From contig JAGADF010000001.1 of the NCBI GenBank assembly GCA_017613735.1, forward strand, positions 46,961 through 110,960: a DNA stretch of 64,000 bases, read 5' to 3'. Below the pieces are notes generated by a model. That model was given only the letters and a program-made list of their open reading frames with translations. It had not been told where the DNA came from and did not search any database. This document shows positions 42,626-50,206 of this stretch, one piece after another. This DNA is from Clostridia bacterium (GTDB lineage Bacteria > Bacillota > Clostridia > Oscillospirales > Acutalibacteraceae). Each line of letters begins with the position of its first letter. The first letter of the stretch is position 1. Made by a program: the position numbers and the translations under genes.

Positions 42626-45391
42626 ATGAACAAAAGAAAAAGCAGGGAAATACTGCTTTATCTTCTGCCGCCTCTTATTACAATAGCGGCGATACTGATT
42701 ATCTATTCCGTAAAGGGCCAGTACCCGTTCGGCTCGGGAACAATGATGGACAACGACTGGGGTGTTGCCGATTTTCCCGGTTTTGTGCGTTTCTGGGATG
42801 TTGCTCACGGAAAAGAATCGGTTTTCTTTGACTGGTCGACAGGATTGGGACTTCCGAAAAGCGCAACAGGCTATTTCCTTTATCCGATAAACTATATACT
42901 GCTGTTTTTCAAAAGGGACTTTCTGTATGAAGCGATGAATTTTTATTACATCGCTCAGATGGCTGCAATTTCCGTTACTTCCTACGCGTTTTTCAGAAAT
43001 GTTTTCAAAAAACTTCCGATTTACTACACATATCTTTTTTCGCTTGCGTTTACTTTCTGCGGATTTAATCTTCAGTACTATACAAATATAAGTTGGCTTT
43101 CGTCTATTGCAGTTTTCCCGCTTGTTGCTCTTGCGGCATACAGGCTGCTCAAGGGTAAAAGCTTTGTTTTCTATGTCCTGATTCTTGCATACAGTCTTGT
43201 TATCAGCACATATTTATCGTTCTTTATGCTTGAGGGAATTGTGCTTATCGGCACCCTTTATATATTCTGTTTTCTTGCAAAAGAAGAAAGAAAAGGTGCT
43301 GCGTTCAGACTCGGAATGGGAACTGTTTCTGCGTTTTTGATTTCATTTTGGAGTGTTTTCGGTTTCCTCTTTTCAACATTAGGTTCAACGCGTGTCCAGA
43401 ATGACACAAGCGACGGATTGCTTGCGAAAATAATCGATATACTAAAAACTGAGAATGTAGTAAATTCATATAAAGTACTTATGCTTCTCGGCATGGAAAT
43501 CGGAATCGTATCTCTGGCTCTTATTGTGATTAAGAATAGGAAGGAAATTAAAAAATCGCTATTCTTTTTATTTGGATTTATTCTTTTTGCATTGCCTATA
43601 GTATTTGAAAATATTGATTTAATTCTAAATGGCGGTTCATATAATTTTTATGCTATGAGGAACGGCTTCTTGATAGCGTTTTTTCTTCTTTGCTCAGCGG
43701 CTTATTATTTTTCAAATTTTGATACGGTTGACGAAAAGGAAAAGAATAAGATTATTACATATTTGAAACCGGTGTTTTTTGTCATAGCGTTTTATGTTGT
43801 TGCCCCCATATATATTGTTATGACCCAAACGCTTGCGACGAGCACAGCGCTAAGCAATAACGGAAAAATGATGAGCCTTTCCAAAGCTTATTCAAATGCA
43901 TGGGGCTTTTTAGTTGTTTTAATTCTGTTGATAATTTCTTTAATTGTTAAAAACAAAAAAATCAGAACAGTGTTTATTTGCCTTACAATGGTCTTTATAA
44001 TCGGAGTAGATTCGGGACGTCTTGTTGCTGCAAGGGATAATTTCAGCGGCGTTGAAAATTCGGAAAAGAACATAACGGAAGAATATATTCTTGATTGCAA
44101 TAGTATAATAGATAAAATTGAATGCGGGGATTGTTTTAAAAGAGTATCAAATCCTTCGGTCGAATTGCTTATGAATTATCCGGTAATCATTGACAGAACG
44201 GCAATTTCCGACTGGTCTCATATAGTTAACTCGGATTTCAGAGAAATGTTTTATTATCTTGGCTACGGTATGATGTTTACGTCAACAAGCGATGCCGGTT
44301 CAACTGCGTTTGGAAATGCTTTGATGCTTGTGAATAATACGTTTTCAACATTAACATTAAATTCGGATTTGTATGAAAAAAAGCAGGAAATGCCAAACGG
44401 ATTTACGTATTACAACAACAGATATACTCTTCCGTTCGGTGTATCCTTTGACAAGTCGGTTTTTGATGTTACTTTTAACGGAAATTCCTTTGATTATCAG
44501 AATGAAATATTTGCTCGGTTAAACGAAGAAGACAACTCCCTGTTTACACCTATTGCATATAGCAGCAAAAGCTATAAAAAGTATACGGGAAAGCAAACAT
44601 CATATTATGATAAGGATTTTGAGTTCGAAAAGGAAATGTATAAGGCGGAATATAAATATCATGTTAACGAAAAAAGCGTATTATACTTTTGCCTTGACGA
44701 CGGTTCGGATATAAGCGTCGACAAAATGATTGTAGAGGATTGCACAATTGAGCTAAACGGAAAGAGGCTTATTATTCCCAATTACTGTTCAACAGAGTCG
44801 GACATCTACCGCTCAGGCAATAATAACAACCTTATTGAACTCGGGACGTTTGAGAATGAGGACGTTACCATTGAGCTTAATTCAACCCATCCCGAGATAG
44901 ATAAGCCTATGGTTTATGCTATGTCGCTTGAAAAGCTCGGAGAGCTTTGCGATAATTACAAGTCCTGCGTTACACAGTATTCGACAGGTAAAAAGTCAAT
45001 GAGCATAAAGGCTGTCGGCGAAGAGGGAAAATATCTTTTCATTCCCGTATACAATAACGGTAACTGGGTATGCACCGTCAACGGCGAAAGGACCGAGGTC
45101 AGAAACGTGCTCGGCTCGTTTATGGCTGTTGAGCTTAAGGACGGGGAAAACGATATTTACATAAACTATGTGCCGAAAACATTCTATATTACTGTTTCGT
45201 TCAGCGCGTTTGCGGCGGCTTTGTTCGCGCTTGTGATGATTATCATCAGAAAGAAGAATATCAAAGCTCCGGACTCGCTTGAAAAGCTGTTTCTGTGGGC
45301 GTTGACGGGACTTTTCTCGGCATTTATTGCGGTTGCATATATTATTCCGATTATCGCGAATATTTACTACGCATTTGTCGGCAGGGAATAG
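42626..45391 (+). CDS. second YfhO-family membrane protein
   Basis: 921 residues; ATG with AGGGAG upstream. Similar layout to the first YfhO: an N-terminal helix, a large polytopic domain (~12 helices to residue 460), and a beta-rich outer domain (YKAEYKYHVNEKSVLYFCLDD...) with a C-terminal helix pair. The first loop (MMDNDWGVADFPGFVRFWD) differs from the QQYGPM loop of the first copy, so donor or acceptor may differ. It is likely a membrane glycosyltransferase for the polymer made by the divergent operon. Ends before a strong terminator. Confidence 0.8.
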   Translation: MNKRKSREILLYLLPPLITIAAILIIYSVKGQYPFGSGTMMDNDWGVADFPGFVRFWDVAHGKESVFFDWSTGLGLPKSATGYFLYPINYILLFFKRDFLYEAMNFYYIAQMAAISVTSYAFFRNVFKKLPIYYTYLFSLAFTFCGFNLQYYTNISWLSSIAVFPLVALAAYRLLKGKSFVFYVLILAYSLVISTYLSFFMLEGIVLIGTLYIFCFLAKEERKGAAFRLGMGTVSAFLISFWSVFGFLFSTLGSTRVQNDTSDGLLAKIIDILKTENVVNSYKVLMLLGMEIGIVSLALIVIKNRKEIKKSLFFLFGFILFALPIVFENIDLILNGGSYNFYAMRNGFLIAFFLLCSAAYYFSNFDTVDEKEKNKIITYLKPVFFVIAFYVVAPIYIVMTQTLATSTALSNNGKMMSLSKAYSNAWGFLVVLILLIISLIVKNKKIRTVFICLTMVFIIGVDSGRLVAARDNFSGVENSEKNITEEYILDCNSIIDKIECGDCFKRVSNPSVELLMNYPVIIDRTAISDWSHIVNSDFREMFYYLGYGMMFTSTSDAGSTAFGNALMLVNNTFSTLTLNSDLYEKKQEMPNGFTYYNNRYTLPFGVSFDKSVFDVTFNGNSFDYQNEIFARLNEEDNSLFTPIAYSSKSYKKYTGKQTSYYDKDFEFEKEMYKAEYKYHVNEKSVLYFCLDDGSDISVDKMIVEDCTIELNGKRLIIPNYCSTESDIYRSGNNNNLIELGTFENEDVTIELNSTHPEIDKPMVYAMSLEKLGELCDNYKSCVTQYSTGKKSMSIKAVGEEGKYLFIPVYNNGNWVCTVNGERTEVRNVLGSFMAVELKDGENDIYINYVPKTFYITVSFSAFAAALFALVMIIIRKKNIKAPDSLEKLFLWALTGLFSAFIAVAYIIPIIANIYYAFVGRE

Positions 45392-45409
45392 TAAAATCAA
45401 ATATTAACG

Positions 45410-45444
45410 GCAGGGTTGAACGGTCAGCCCTGCTGTATTTTTTT
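45410..45444 (+). terminator. intrinsic terminator after second YfhO
   Basis: GCAGGGTTGA (45410-45419) pairs with TCAGCCCTGC (45424-45433) with one G-U pair, then TGTATTTTTTT. Confidence 0.9.
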
Positions 45445-45528
45445 AACACTTGTTAAAAAAATATCATTTTACACAAAAAACACTGTCATTATTCTGCCTT
45501 TTTCCACATTTTATTTATCAAATAATTG

Positions 45529-45557
45529 TTTTCAAACGGGCTGATTTGTGTTATTAT
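45529..45557 (+). promoter_or_regulatory. possible promoter of hydrogenase operon
   Basis: TTTTCA (45529-45534), 17 bp, TATTAT (45552-45557). The -35 is weak; other overlapping -10 boxes (TATATT) exist. No palindrome is obvious in the ~180 bp between the preceding terminator and the gene. Confidence 0.35.
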
Positions 45558-45631
45558 ATTATGTGGTTAATACTGACCTGACAGAAAACATAATTGTTGG
45601 TGTTAAATTTTAAAAAAGGTGGATTGTACCA

Positions 45632-46129
45632 ATGCAGAAAAAAATCAGTAAGCTCCCCTTTAAGGGTACTGCCGAACAGGCAGAGCAGCTTAAGGCTGTA
45701 ATCGAAGAGAATAAGCACGACAAGAGCCGCCTTATGGCTGTTATGCAGAAGGCTCAGGACATTTACGGCTATCTTCCGATGGAAGTTCAGCAGATGATTG
45801 CCGACGGCATGGATGTTCCGCTTGAAAAGATTTTCGGCGTAGCTACGTTCTATGCTCAGTTTTCGCTTTCACCCAAGGGCGAATATAACATTTCGGTATG
45901 TCTTGGCACTGCCTGCTACGTAAGAGGCGCTCAGTCGGTTCTTGATTCGCTTAAGGAAAAGCTCGGCATCGACGTTGACGAGTGCACGGACGACGGCAAG
46001 TTTTCGCTTAACGCCTGCCGTTGCATAGGCGCGTGCGGACTCGGCCCCGTACTTACGGTAAACGACGAGGTTTACGGCAAGCTGACAAGCGACGACATCC
46101 CCGGAATTATCGCAAAATATAACGCATAA
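45632..46129 (+). CDS. hydC: NuoE-like subunit of trimeric [FeFe]-hydrogenase
   Basis: 165 residues; ATG 8-10 nt after AAAGGTGG. A thioredoxin-like [2Fe-2S] subunit with Cys in CLGTACYVRGA and CRCIGACG, plus ATFYAQFSLSP, as in NuoE and HydC. In the trimeric HydABC enzyme it passes electrons between HydB and HydA during electron bifurcation between NADH and reduced ferredoxin. It is the first gene of a ten-gene operon ending in hydA. Seven accessory genes lie between it and hydB, an arrangement common in Ruminococcaceae and Clostridia. Confidence 0.9.
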   Translation: MQKKISKLPFKGTAEQAEQLKAVIEENKHDKSRLMAVMQKAQDIYGYLPMEVQQMIADGMDVPLEKIFGVATFYAQFSLSPKGEYNISVCLGTACYVRGAQSVLDSLKEKLGIDVDECTDDGKFSLNACRCIGACGLGPVLTVNDEVYGKLTSDDIPGIIAKYNA

Positions 46130-46139
46130 GGAATTATTT

Positions 46140-46493
46140 ATGAGAATTCGTACTATGCAGGAGCTGCTCGGTGCAAGAGTAGTATGCTGCGAAGAAAATC
46201 TTGACCGTCAGGTCTACTCCGCCTGCGGTTGCGACCTTATGAGCGACGTGCTCGCTTATGTCAAGGACCAGGCCGTTCTTCTTACCGGTCTTGTCAACCC
46301 GCAGGTTGTCCGTACTGCCGAAATGATGGATATGATTTGTATTGTCTTTGTACGCTCGAAGATGCCTTCTCCCGAGATGATTGAAATGGCTAAGGAGCAC
46401 GGCATAGTCGTTATGTGTACCGAAAAGCGTCTTTACGAGGCGTGCGGAATTCTTTATTCCAACGGACTCGTAGGCTCGGCAACGAAGGTCTGA
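46140..46493 (+). CDS. DRTGG-domain protein 1
   Basis: 117 residues. Fold of the DRTGG domain, found in the middle of Pta and stand-alone near hydrogenases: ELLGARVVCCEENLDRQVYSA, MSDVLAYVKDQAVLLTG, VRSKMPSPEMIEMAKEHGI. Binding partner and ligand are not known; CBS-like nucleotide sensing is one idea. Lies 10 bases after hydC and ends two bases before the ATPase start, so it is translated with them. A second DRTGG gene follows at 48190. Confidence 0.75.
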   Translation: MRIRTMQELLGARVVCCEENLDRQVYSACGCDLMSDVLAYVKDQAVLLTGLVNPQVVRTAEMMDMICIVFVRSKMPSPEMIEMAKEHGIVVMCTEKRLYEACGILYSNGLVGSATKV

Positions 46494-46495
46494 CC

Positions 46496-46927
46496 TTGAG
46501 CGACGAGTTAGTTTTTCACTTTGACATTGACGGCGAGGATTTTACCTCGGCCGGTCAGGCAAGCGTACAAATCAAAAAGAATCTAAGGCAGTTAGGTCTC
46601 CCCTCGGAGATAATACGCCGCGTTTCAATCGCGATGTATGAGGGTGAGATAAATATGGTCGTTCACGCAAGAGGCGGAAAAGCCGACGTTATTGTGCGTG
46701 AGGACTGTATTGAAATAAGGCTTGCCGATTCGGGCCCCGGTATAAAGAATATCGAGCAGGCAATGCAGGAGGGCTTTTCAACGGCAAGCGACGAGGTTCG
46801 TTCTCTCGGCTTCGGCGCGGGAATGGGACTTCCGAATATGAAACGGTATACCGACGAAATGCATATCGACTCGACAGTCGGCGTCGGAACAACCGTAACA
46901 ATGAAGGTTTATTTTCCGGTAGAGTGA
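46496..46927 (+). CDS. HATPase-fold regulatory protein 1
   Basis: 143 residues. TTG at 46496 has GAAGG upstream and sits two bases after the preceding stop; the longer frame to 46415 would overlap it. GHKL ATPase boxes are visible: N-box EGEINMVVHA, G1 ADSGPGI, G2 GFGAGMGLPNM. It looks like an anti-sigma factor/serine kinase (RsbW type) without a receptor or HisKA part. In this operon it probably senses or regulates hydrogenase expression; the partner is unknown. Confidence 0.8.
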   Translation: MSDELVFHFDIDGEDFTSAGQASVQIKKNLRQLGLPSEIIRRVSIAMYEGEINMVVHARGGKADVIVREDCIEIRLADSGPGIKNIEQAMQEGFSTASDEVRSLGFGAGMGLPNMKRYTDEMHIDSTVGVGTTVTMKVYFPVE

Positions 46928-46933
46928 TTATTT

Positions 46934-48193
46934 ATGCATACCTATGAGCATTCCGTATTGCTCGACAGGGCTAAGTGCATGGGCTGCACGACGTGCCTCA
47001 AGCACTGCCCGACAGAAGCAATCAGAATAAAAGAGGGGCACGCCGTAATCAATGATACAAGATGTATCGACTGCGGCGAGTGTATCCGCGTGTGCCCGCA
47101 TAACGCAAAGAAGGCTGTATGCGACAAGCTTGAGGATATGAAGCGTTTTAAGTTTAAAATCGCGCTTCCCGCTCCGACGCTCTACGGTCAGTTCGACAAT
47201 CTTGAGGATGTTGATTTCGTTCTCGACGGGCTTCTCAGGATAGGCTTTGACGACGTGTTTGAGGTTTCAAAGGCGGCTGAACTCGTTTCGGCGTACACCC
47301 GTCTTTATCTTAAAACCTACGGCATTACAAAGCCGGTTATTTCTTCGGCATGCCCCGTGGTAGTAAGGCTTATTGAGCTTCGTTTCCCGTCGCTTAACGA
47401 CCATATTATGCATATGCTTCCTCCCATGGAGGTTGCCGCGCGCCTCGCAAAGGAACGCGCGAAGAAAAATCACCCCGAATTAAAGGATGAGGAAATAGGC
47501 GTCTGCTTTATTTCTCCGTGTCCCGCAAAGGTAAGCTACGTTAAAAACGGCTTTGCGGAATACAAAAGCTTTGTCGACTGCGTCGTTTCAATAAGCGATA
47601 TCTATTTCAAGCTTATAAACGAAATGAAGCAGGAAAATGAGATTAAGTCTCTTTGCGAATCGGGCATTATCGGTATAGGCTGGGCTTCGTCAGGCGGCGA
47701 ATCGTCGGCAATATTCAACGAGAATTACCTTGCCGCAGACGGTATAGAGAACGTTATAAGAGTTCTTGACCAGGTCGAAAACGGCAATATTCCCTCGCTT
47801 GAGTTTATTGAGCTTAACGCCTGTCCCGGCGGCTGCGTCGGCGGCGTAATGGCTATGCAGAATCCCTTTATCGCGAAGGCGAGACTTCAGTCGCTTAGAA
47901 GATATCTTCCCGTTTCACAGAATTTTATAGATAAGGATGAGAGCTATATTCCCGAGGGCTATCTCTTTAACGAGCTGCCCGAATATCATCCGATAACAAG
48001 ACTTTCGGATAACATTGTTCAGTCTATGCGTATGATGGCGGACATTCAGTCGCTTCGCGATACGCTTCCCGGTATTGATTGCGGAGCCTGCGGCGCACCG
48101 AGCTGCCGCGCATTCGCCGAGGATGTTATCAGAGGCAAGACCGAGCCTGACGGTTGCCGTCTTCTCTCAAAGGAAAAGGGGGAGAAAAAATGA
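46934..48193 (+). CDS. HydS-like [FeFe]-hydrogenase paralogue with altered proton path
   Basis: 419 residues. Two 4Fe-4S clusters at the N-terminus (CMGCTTCLKHCP, CIDCGECIRVCP), then a hydrogenase-like H-cluster domain. Its motifs are degenerate: SSACP (137-141) replaces TSC(C/S)P-x-W, SPCPAK (Cys196) replaces MPCxxK with no Glu at the usual place, and NACPGGC (297, 301) keeps two Cys but loses the following Asn-Gly-Gly-Gly. All four cluster-binding Cys may remain while residues for proton transfer change. A C-terminal PF04060-type Fe-S motif (IDCGACGAPSC...C) is like RnfB and putative sensory HydS hydrogenases. It lacks the PAS domain of HydS. A sensing role is inferred. Confidence 0.75.
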   Translation: MHTYEHSVLLDRAKCMGCTTCLKHCPTEAIRIKEGHAVINDTRCIDCGECIRVCPHNAKKAVCDKLEDMKRFKFKIALPAPTLYGQFDNLEDVDFVLDGLLRIGFDDVFEVSKAAELVSAYTRLYLKTYGITKPVISSACPVVVRLIELRFPSLNDHIMHMLPPMEVAARLAKERAKKNHPELKDEEIGVCFISPCPAKVSYVKNGFAEYKSFVDCVVSISDIYFKLINEMKQENEIKSLCESGIIGIGWASSGGESSAIFNENYLAADGIENVIRVLDQVENGNIPSLEFIELNACPGGCVGGVMAMQNPFIAKARLQSLRRYLPVSQNFIDKDESYIPEGYLFNELPEYHPITRLSDNIVQSMRMMADIQSLRDTLPGIDCGACGAPSCRAFAEDVIRGKTEPDGCRLLSKEKGEKK

Positions 48194-48516
48194 CGGTTAA
48201 CGAGCTTGTCAGGGAGTGTTCGTTTGACGTTATCTGCCTTGCCGACGGTGACAGAGAGGTTAAGGGCTGTTACATAGGCGACCTTCTCAGCTGGGTAATG
48301 GGAAGAGCGAGAGAGGACAACGCGTGGATTACGATTATGTCCAATATCAACGTGGTTGCGGTTGCTTCGCTTTCGGATGTTTCCTGCGTTATTCTTGCCG
48401 AGGGCGTTACTCTTGACGACGAGGTTAAGGCGGTCGCCGAGAGTAAGGGAATAAACGTGCTTTGCTCGCAGAGTCCGATTTTTGAAACGGCTTTGGCTGT
48501 TTCGGGTAAGGTCTGA
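48190..48516 (+). CDS. DRTGG-domain protein 2
   Basis: 108 residues. ATG at 48190 overlaps the previous stop (ATGA) after AAGGGGGAG; the longer frame to 48154 is rejected. Similar to the first DRTGG protein: TVNELVRECSFDVICLADGD, YIGDLLSWVMGRAREDNAW, CVILAEGVTLDDEVKAVAES. Role unknown; the pair may bind a shared ligand or partner. Stop shares a base with the PHP gene start (TGATG), so tightly coupled. Confidence 0.75.
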   Translation: MTVNELVRECSFDVICLADGDREVKGCYIGDLLSWVMGRAREDNAWITIMSNINVVAVASLSDVSCVILAEGVTLDDEVKAVAESKGINVLCSQSPIFETALAVSGKV

Positions 48517-49250
48517 TGAATAAGTATTATTACGATTTTCATTTGCATTCGTGTCTTTCGCCCTGCGGGGATGAGGACAACACACCTAACAATATAGCGG
48601 GTATGGCTTCGGTTTTAGGGCTTGATATGATTGCCCTTACCGACCATAACACCTGTAAAAACTGTCCCGCTTTTTTTGAAGCGGCTAAAAAATACGGCGT
48701 TGTGCCCGTTGCGGGCATGGAGCTTAATACAAGCGAAGATATTCACGTCATCTGTCTTTTTGAAAATCTTTCGGACGCTATGGCTTTCGACGGGGAAATC
48801 GATTCAAGGCGGGTTAAGATAAAAAACAGAACCGATATTTTCGGCAATCAGTTTATTCTTGATAAAGACGATAATATAATCGGCGAGGACGAGTTCCTTC
48901 TTACAAACGCGACCTCGGTTTCGCTGGACGAAGCGCCGTCAATAGTCAAAAAGTATAACGGCGTGTGCTATCCCGCTCACGCGGACAGGCAGTCGAACGG
49001 CGTTATCGCGGTTCTCGGAACTTTTCCCGAAACTCCGCATTTTGACGCTGTCGAGTTTAACAGAAAAGAAAACGTCGAAGAATACGTTAAAAAGTATTCG
49101 CTTGAAGATAAAACGGTTATCATAAGCTCGGACGCGCACATTCTTACCAATATGCGCGAAAAGGAAAACTACTTCGAGCTTGAGGACGAGCCGTATTCAC
49201 CGGAAAAAATACGAAGCAGTCTGTTTAAATTATTGAGAGGTAAAGGATGA
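48516..49250 (+). CDS. PHP-domain phosphoesterase-like protein
   Basis: 244 residues. Metal-binding motifs YDFHLHSCLSPCGDED, ALTDHNT, EL at MELNTSEDIHVICLFE and late SSDAHIL fit the PHP family (trinuclear metal hydrolases such as RNase AM and phosphoesterases). Cytoplasmic, no other domain. Its place in hydrogenase operons is conserved in Clostridia but the substrate is not known. Could hydrolyse a signalling phosphate, for example a nucleotide bound by the DRTGG proteins; this is a guess. Overlaps the next start by four bases. Confidence 0.8.
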   Translation: MNKYYYDFHLHSCLSPCGDEDNTPNNIAGMASVLGLDMIALTDHNTCKNCPAFFEAAKKYGVVPVAGMELNTSEDIHVICLFENLSDAMAFDGEIDSRRVKIKNRTDIFGNQFILDKDDNIIGEDEFLLTNATSVSLDEAPSIVKKYNGVCYPAHADRQSNGVIAVLGTFPETPHFDAVEFNRKENVEEYVKKYSLEDKTVIISSDAHILTNMREKENYFELEDEPYSPEKIRSSLFKLLRGKG

Positions 49251-49789
49251 AGGAATTATCTCTGAATATTCTTGACGTAGCGGAAAACTCCGTCAAAGCG
49301 AAAGCGACGCTTACGGAAATTCTTCTTGAGGAAACGGAAGATACCTTAACTCTTGAAATACGCGATAACGGTACGGGTATGGACGAGAAAACGGTAAAAT
49401 CCGTTACGGACCCGTTCTATACGACAAGAACGACAAGAAAGGTCGGAATGGGCGTTCCGCTTTTAAAGCTTGCGGCGGAGCAGACGGACGGCAGCTTTTC
49501 GGTCGAGTCGAGCGTCGGGGAAGAAAACCACGGGACAACGGTGACAGCGGTGTTCAATAAAAATCACCTTGATTTTACGCCGCTTGGCGATGTCGTTTCG
49601 TCGATAACGACGTTAGTTCAGGGGCATCCCGATACGGACTTTTATTTCTCCCACAGAAAGGGCGAAAATGAGGTCACGCTTGACACAAGGGAATTGAGAG
49701 AAGTGCTCGGGGACGTTCCCTTAAACAGTTACGAGGTTATTAAATGGATTGAGGAATACTTAAAGGAACAGTATTCTTCAGACTTTTAA
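49247..49789 (+). CDS. HATPase-fold regulatory protein 2
   Basis: 180 residues; ATG within the overlap, after GAGAGGTAAAGG. GHKL boxes: N-box ILDVAENSVKA, G1 RDNGTGMDEK, G2 RKVGMGVPLLKLAAEQ. Lacks sensor and HisKA domains. C-terminal ~70 residues (GDVVSSITTLVQGHPDTDFYF) form an extra unknown domain. Second such ATPase in the operon, probably a partner of the first or of the sensor hydrogenase. Confidence 0.8.
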   Translation: MKELSLNILDVAENSVKAKATLTEILLEETEDTLTLEIRDNGTGMDEKTVKSVTDPFYTTRTTRKVGMGVPLLKLAAEQTDGSFSVESSVGEENHGTTVTAVFNKNHLDFTPLGDVVSSITTLVQGHPDTDFYFSHRKGENEVTLDTRELREVLGDVPLNSYEVIKWIEEYLKEQYSSDF

Positions 49790-49822
49790 ATAAGAAAATC
49801 TTATGAAAGGATGAGAAGATAG

Positions 49823-50203
49823 ATGAAATCATTGGCTGAGCTTCAGGCTATCAGAGAAAAAATGAGGGACAAGGTTGTTCTTCGCGAGGATTCGGGCGAA
49901 ATCCGTGTTGTTGTCGGTATGGCGACCTGCGGTATCGCTGCCGGCGCGCGCCCTGTTCTTAACACCTTTGTCGAGGAGGTAAACAGCCACGGCCTTAATA
50001 ACAAGGTCACTGTTTCGCAGACAGGCTGCATAGGTATCTGCCAGTTTGAACCCGTTGTTGAGGTTTATGAGGCGGGCAAGGAAAAAGTCACCTATGTAAG
50101 AATGACTCCCGAAAAGGCGAAGGAAGTTGTTGAAAAGCATCTTAAGAGCGGTAAAATTATCGCTGAGTATACAATAACAAACGACAGGTTAATCGGAGGT
50201 TAA
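49823..50203 (+). CDS. thioredoxin-like [2Fe-2S] ferredoxin
   Basis: 126 residues; ATG after GAAAGGATGAG. Cys in VGMATCGIAAGARP and SQTGCIGICQFEP ligand a 2Fe-2S cluster in a NuoE-like C-terminal domain, as found fused to the N-terminus of HydB. Four bases before hydB. It likely acts as an extra electron carrier or subunit of the hydrogenase complex. Confidence 0.85.
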   Translation: MKSLAELQAIREKMRDKVVLREDSGEIRVVVGMATCGIAAGARPVLNTFVEEVNSHGLNNKVTVSQTGCIGICQFEPVVEVYEAGKEKVTYVRMTPEKAKEVVEKHLKSGKIIAEYTITNDRLIGG

Positions 50204-50206
50204 ATT

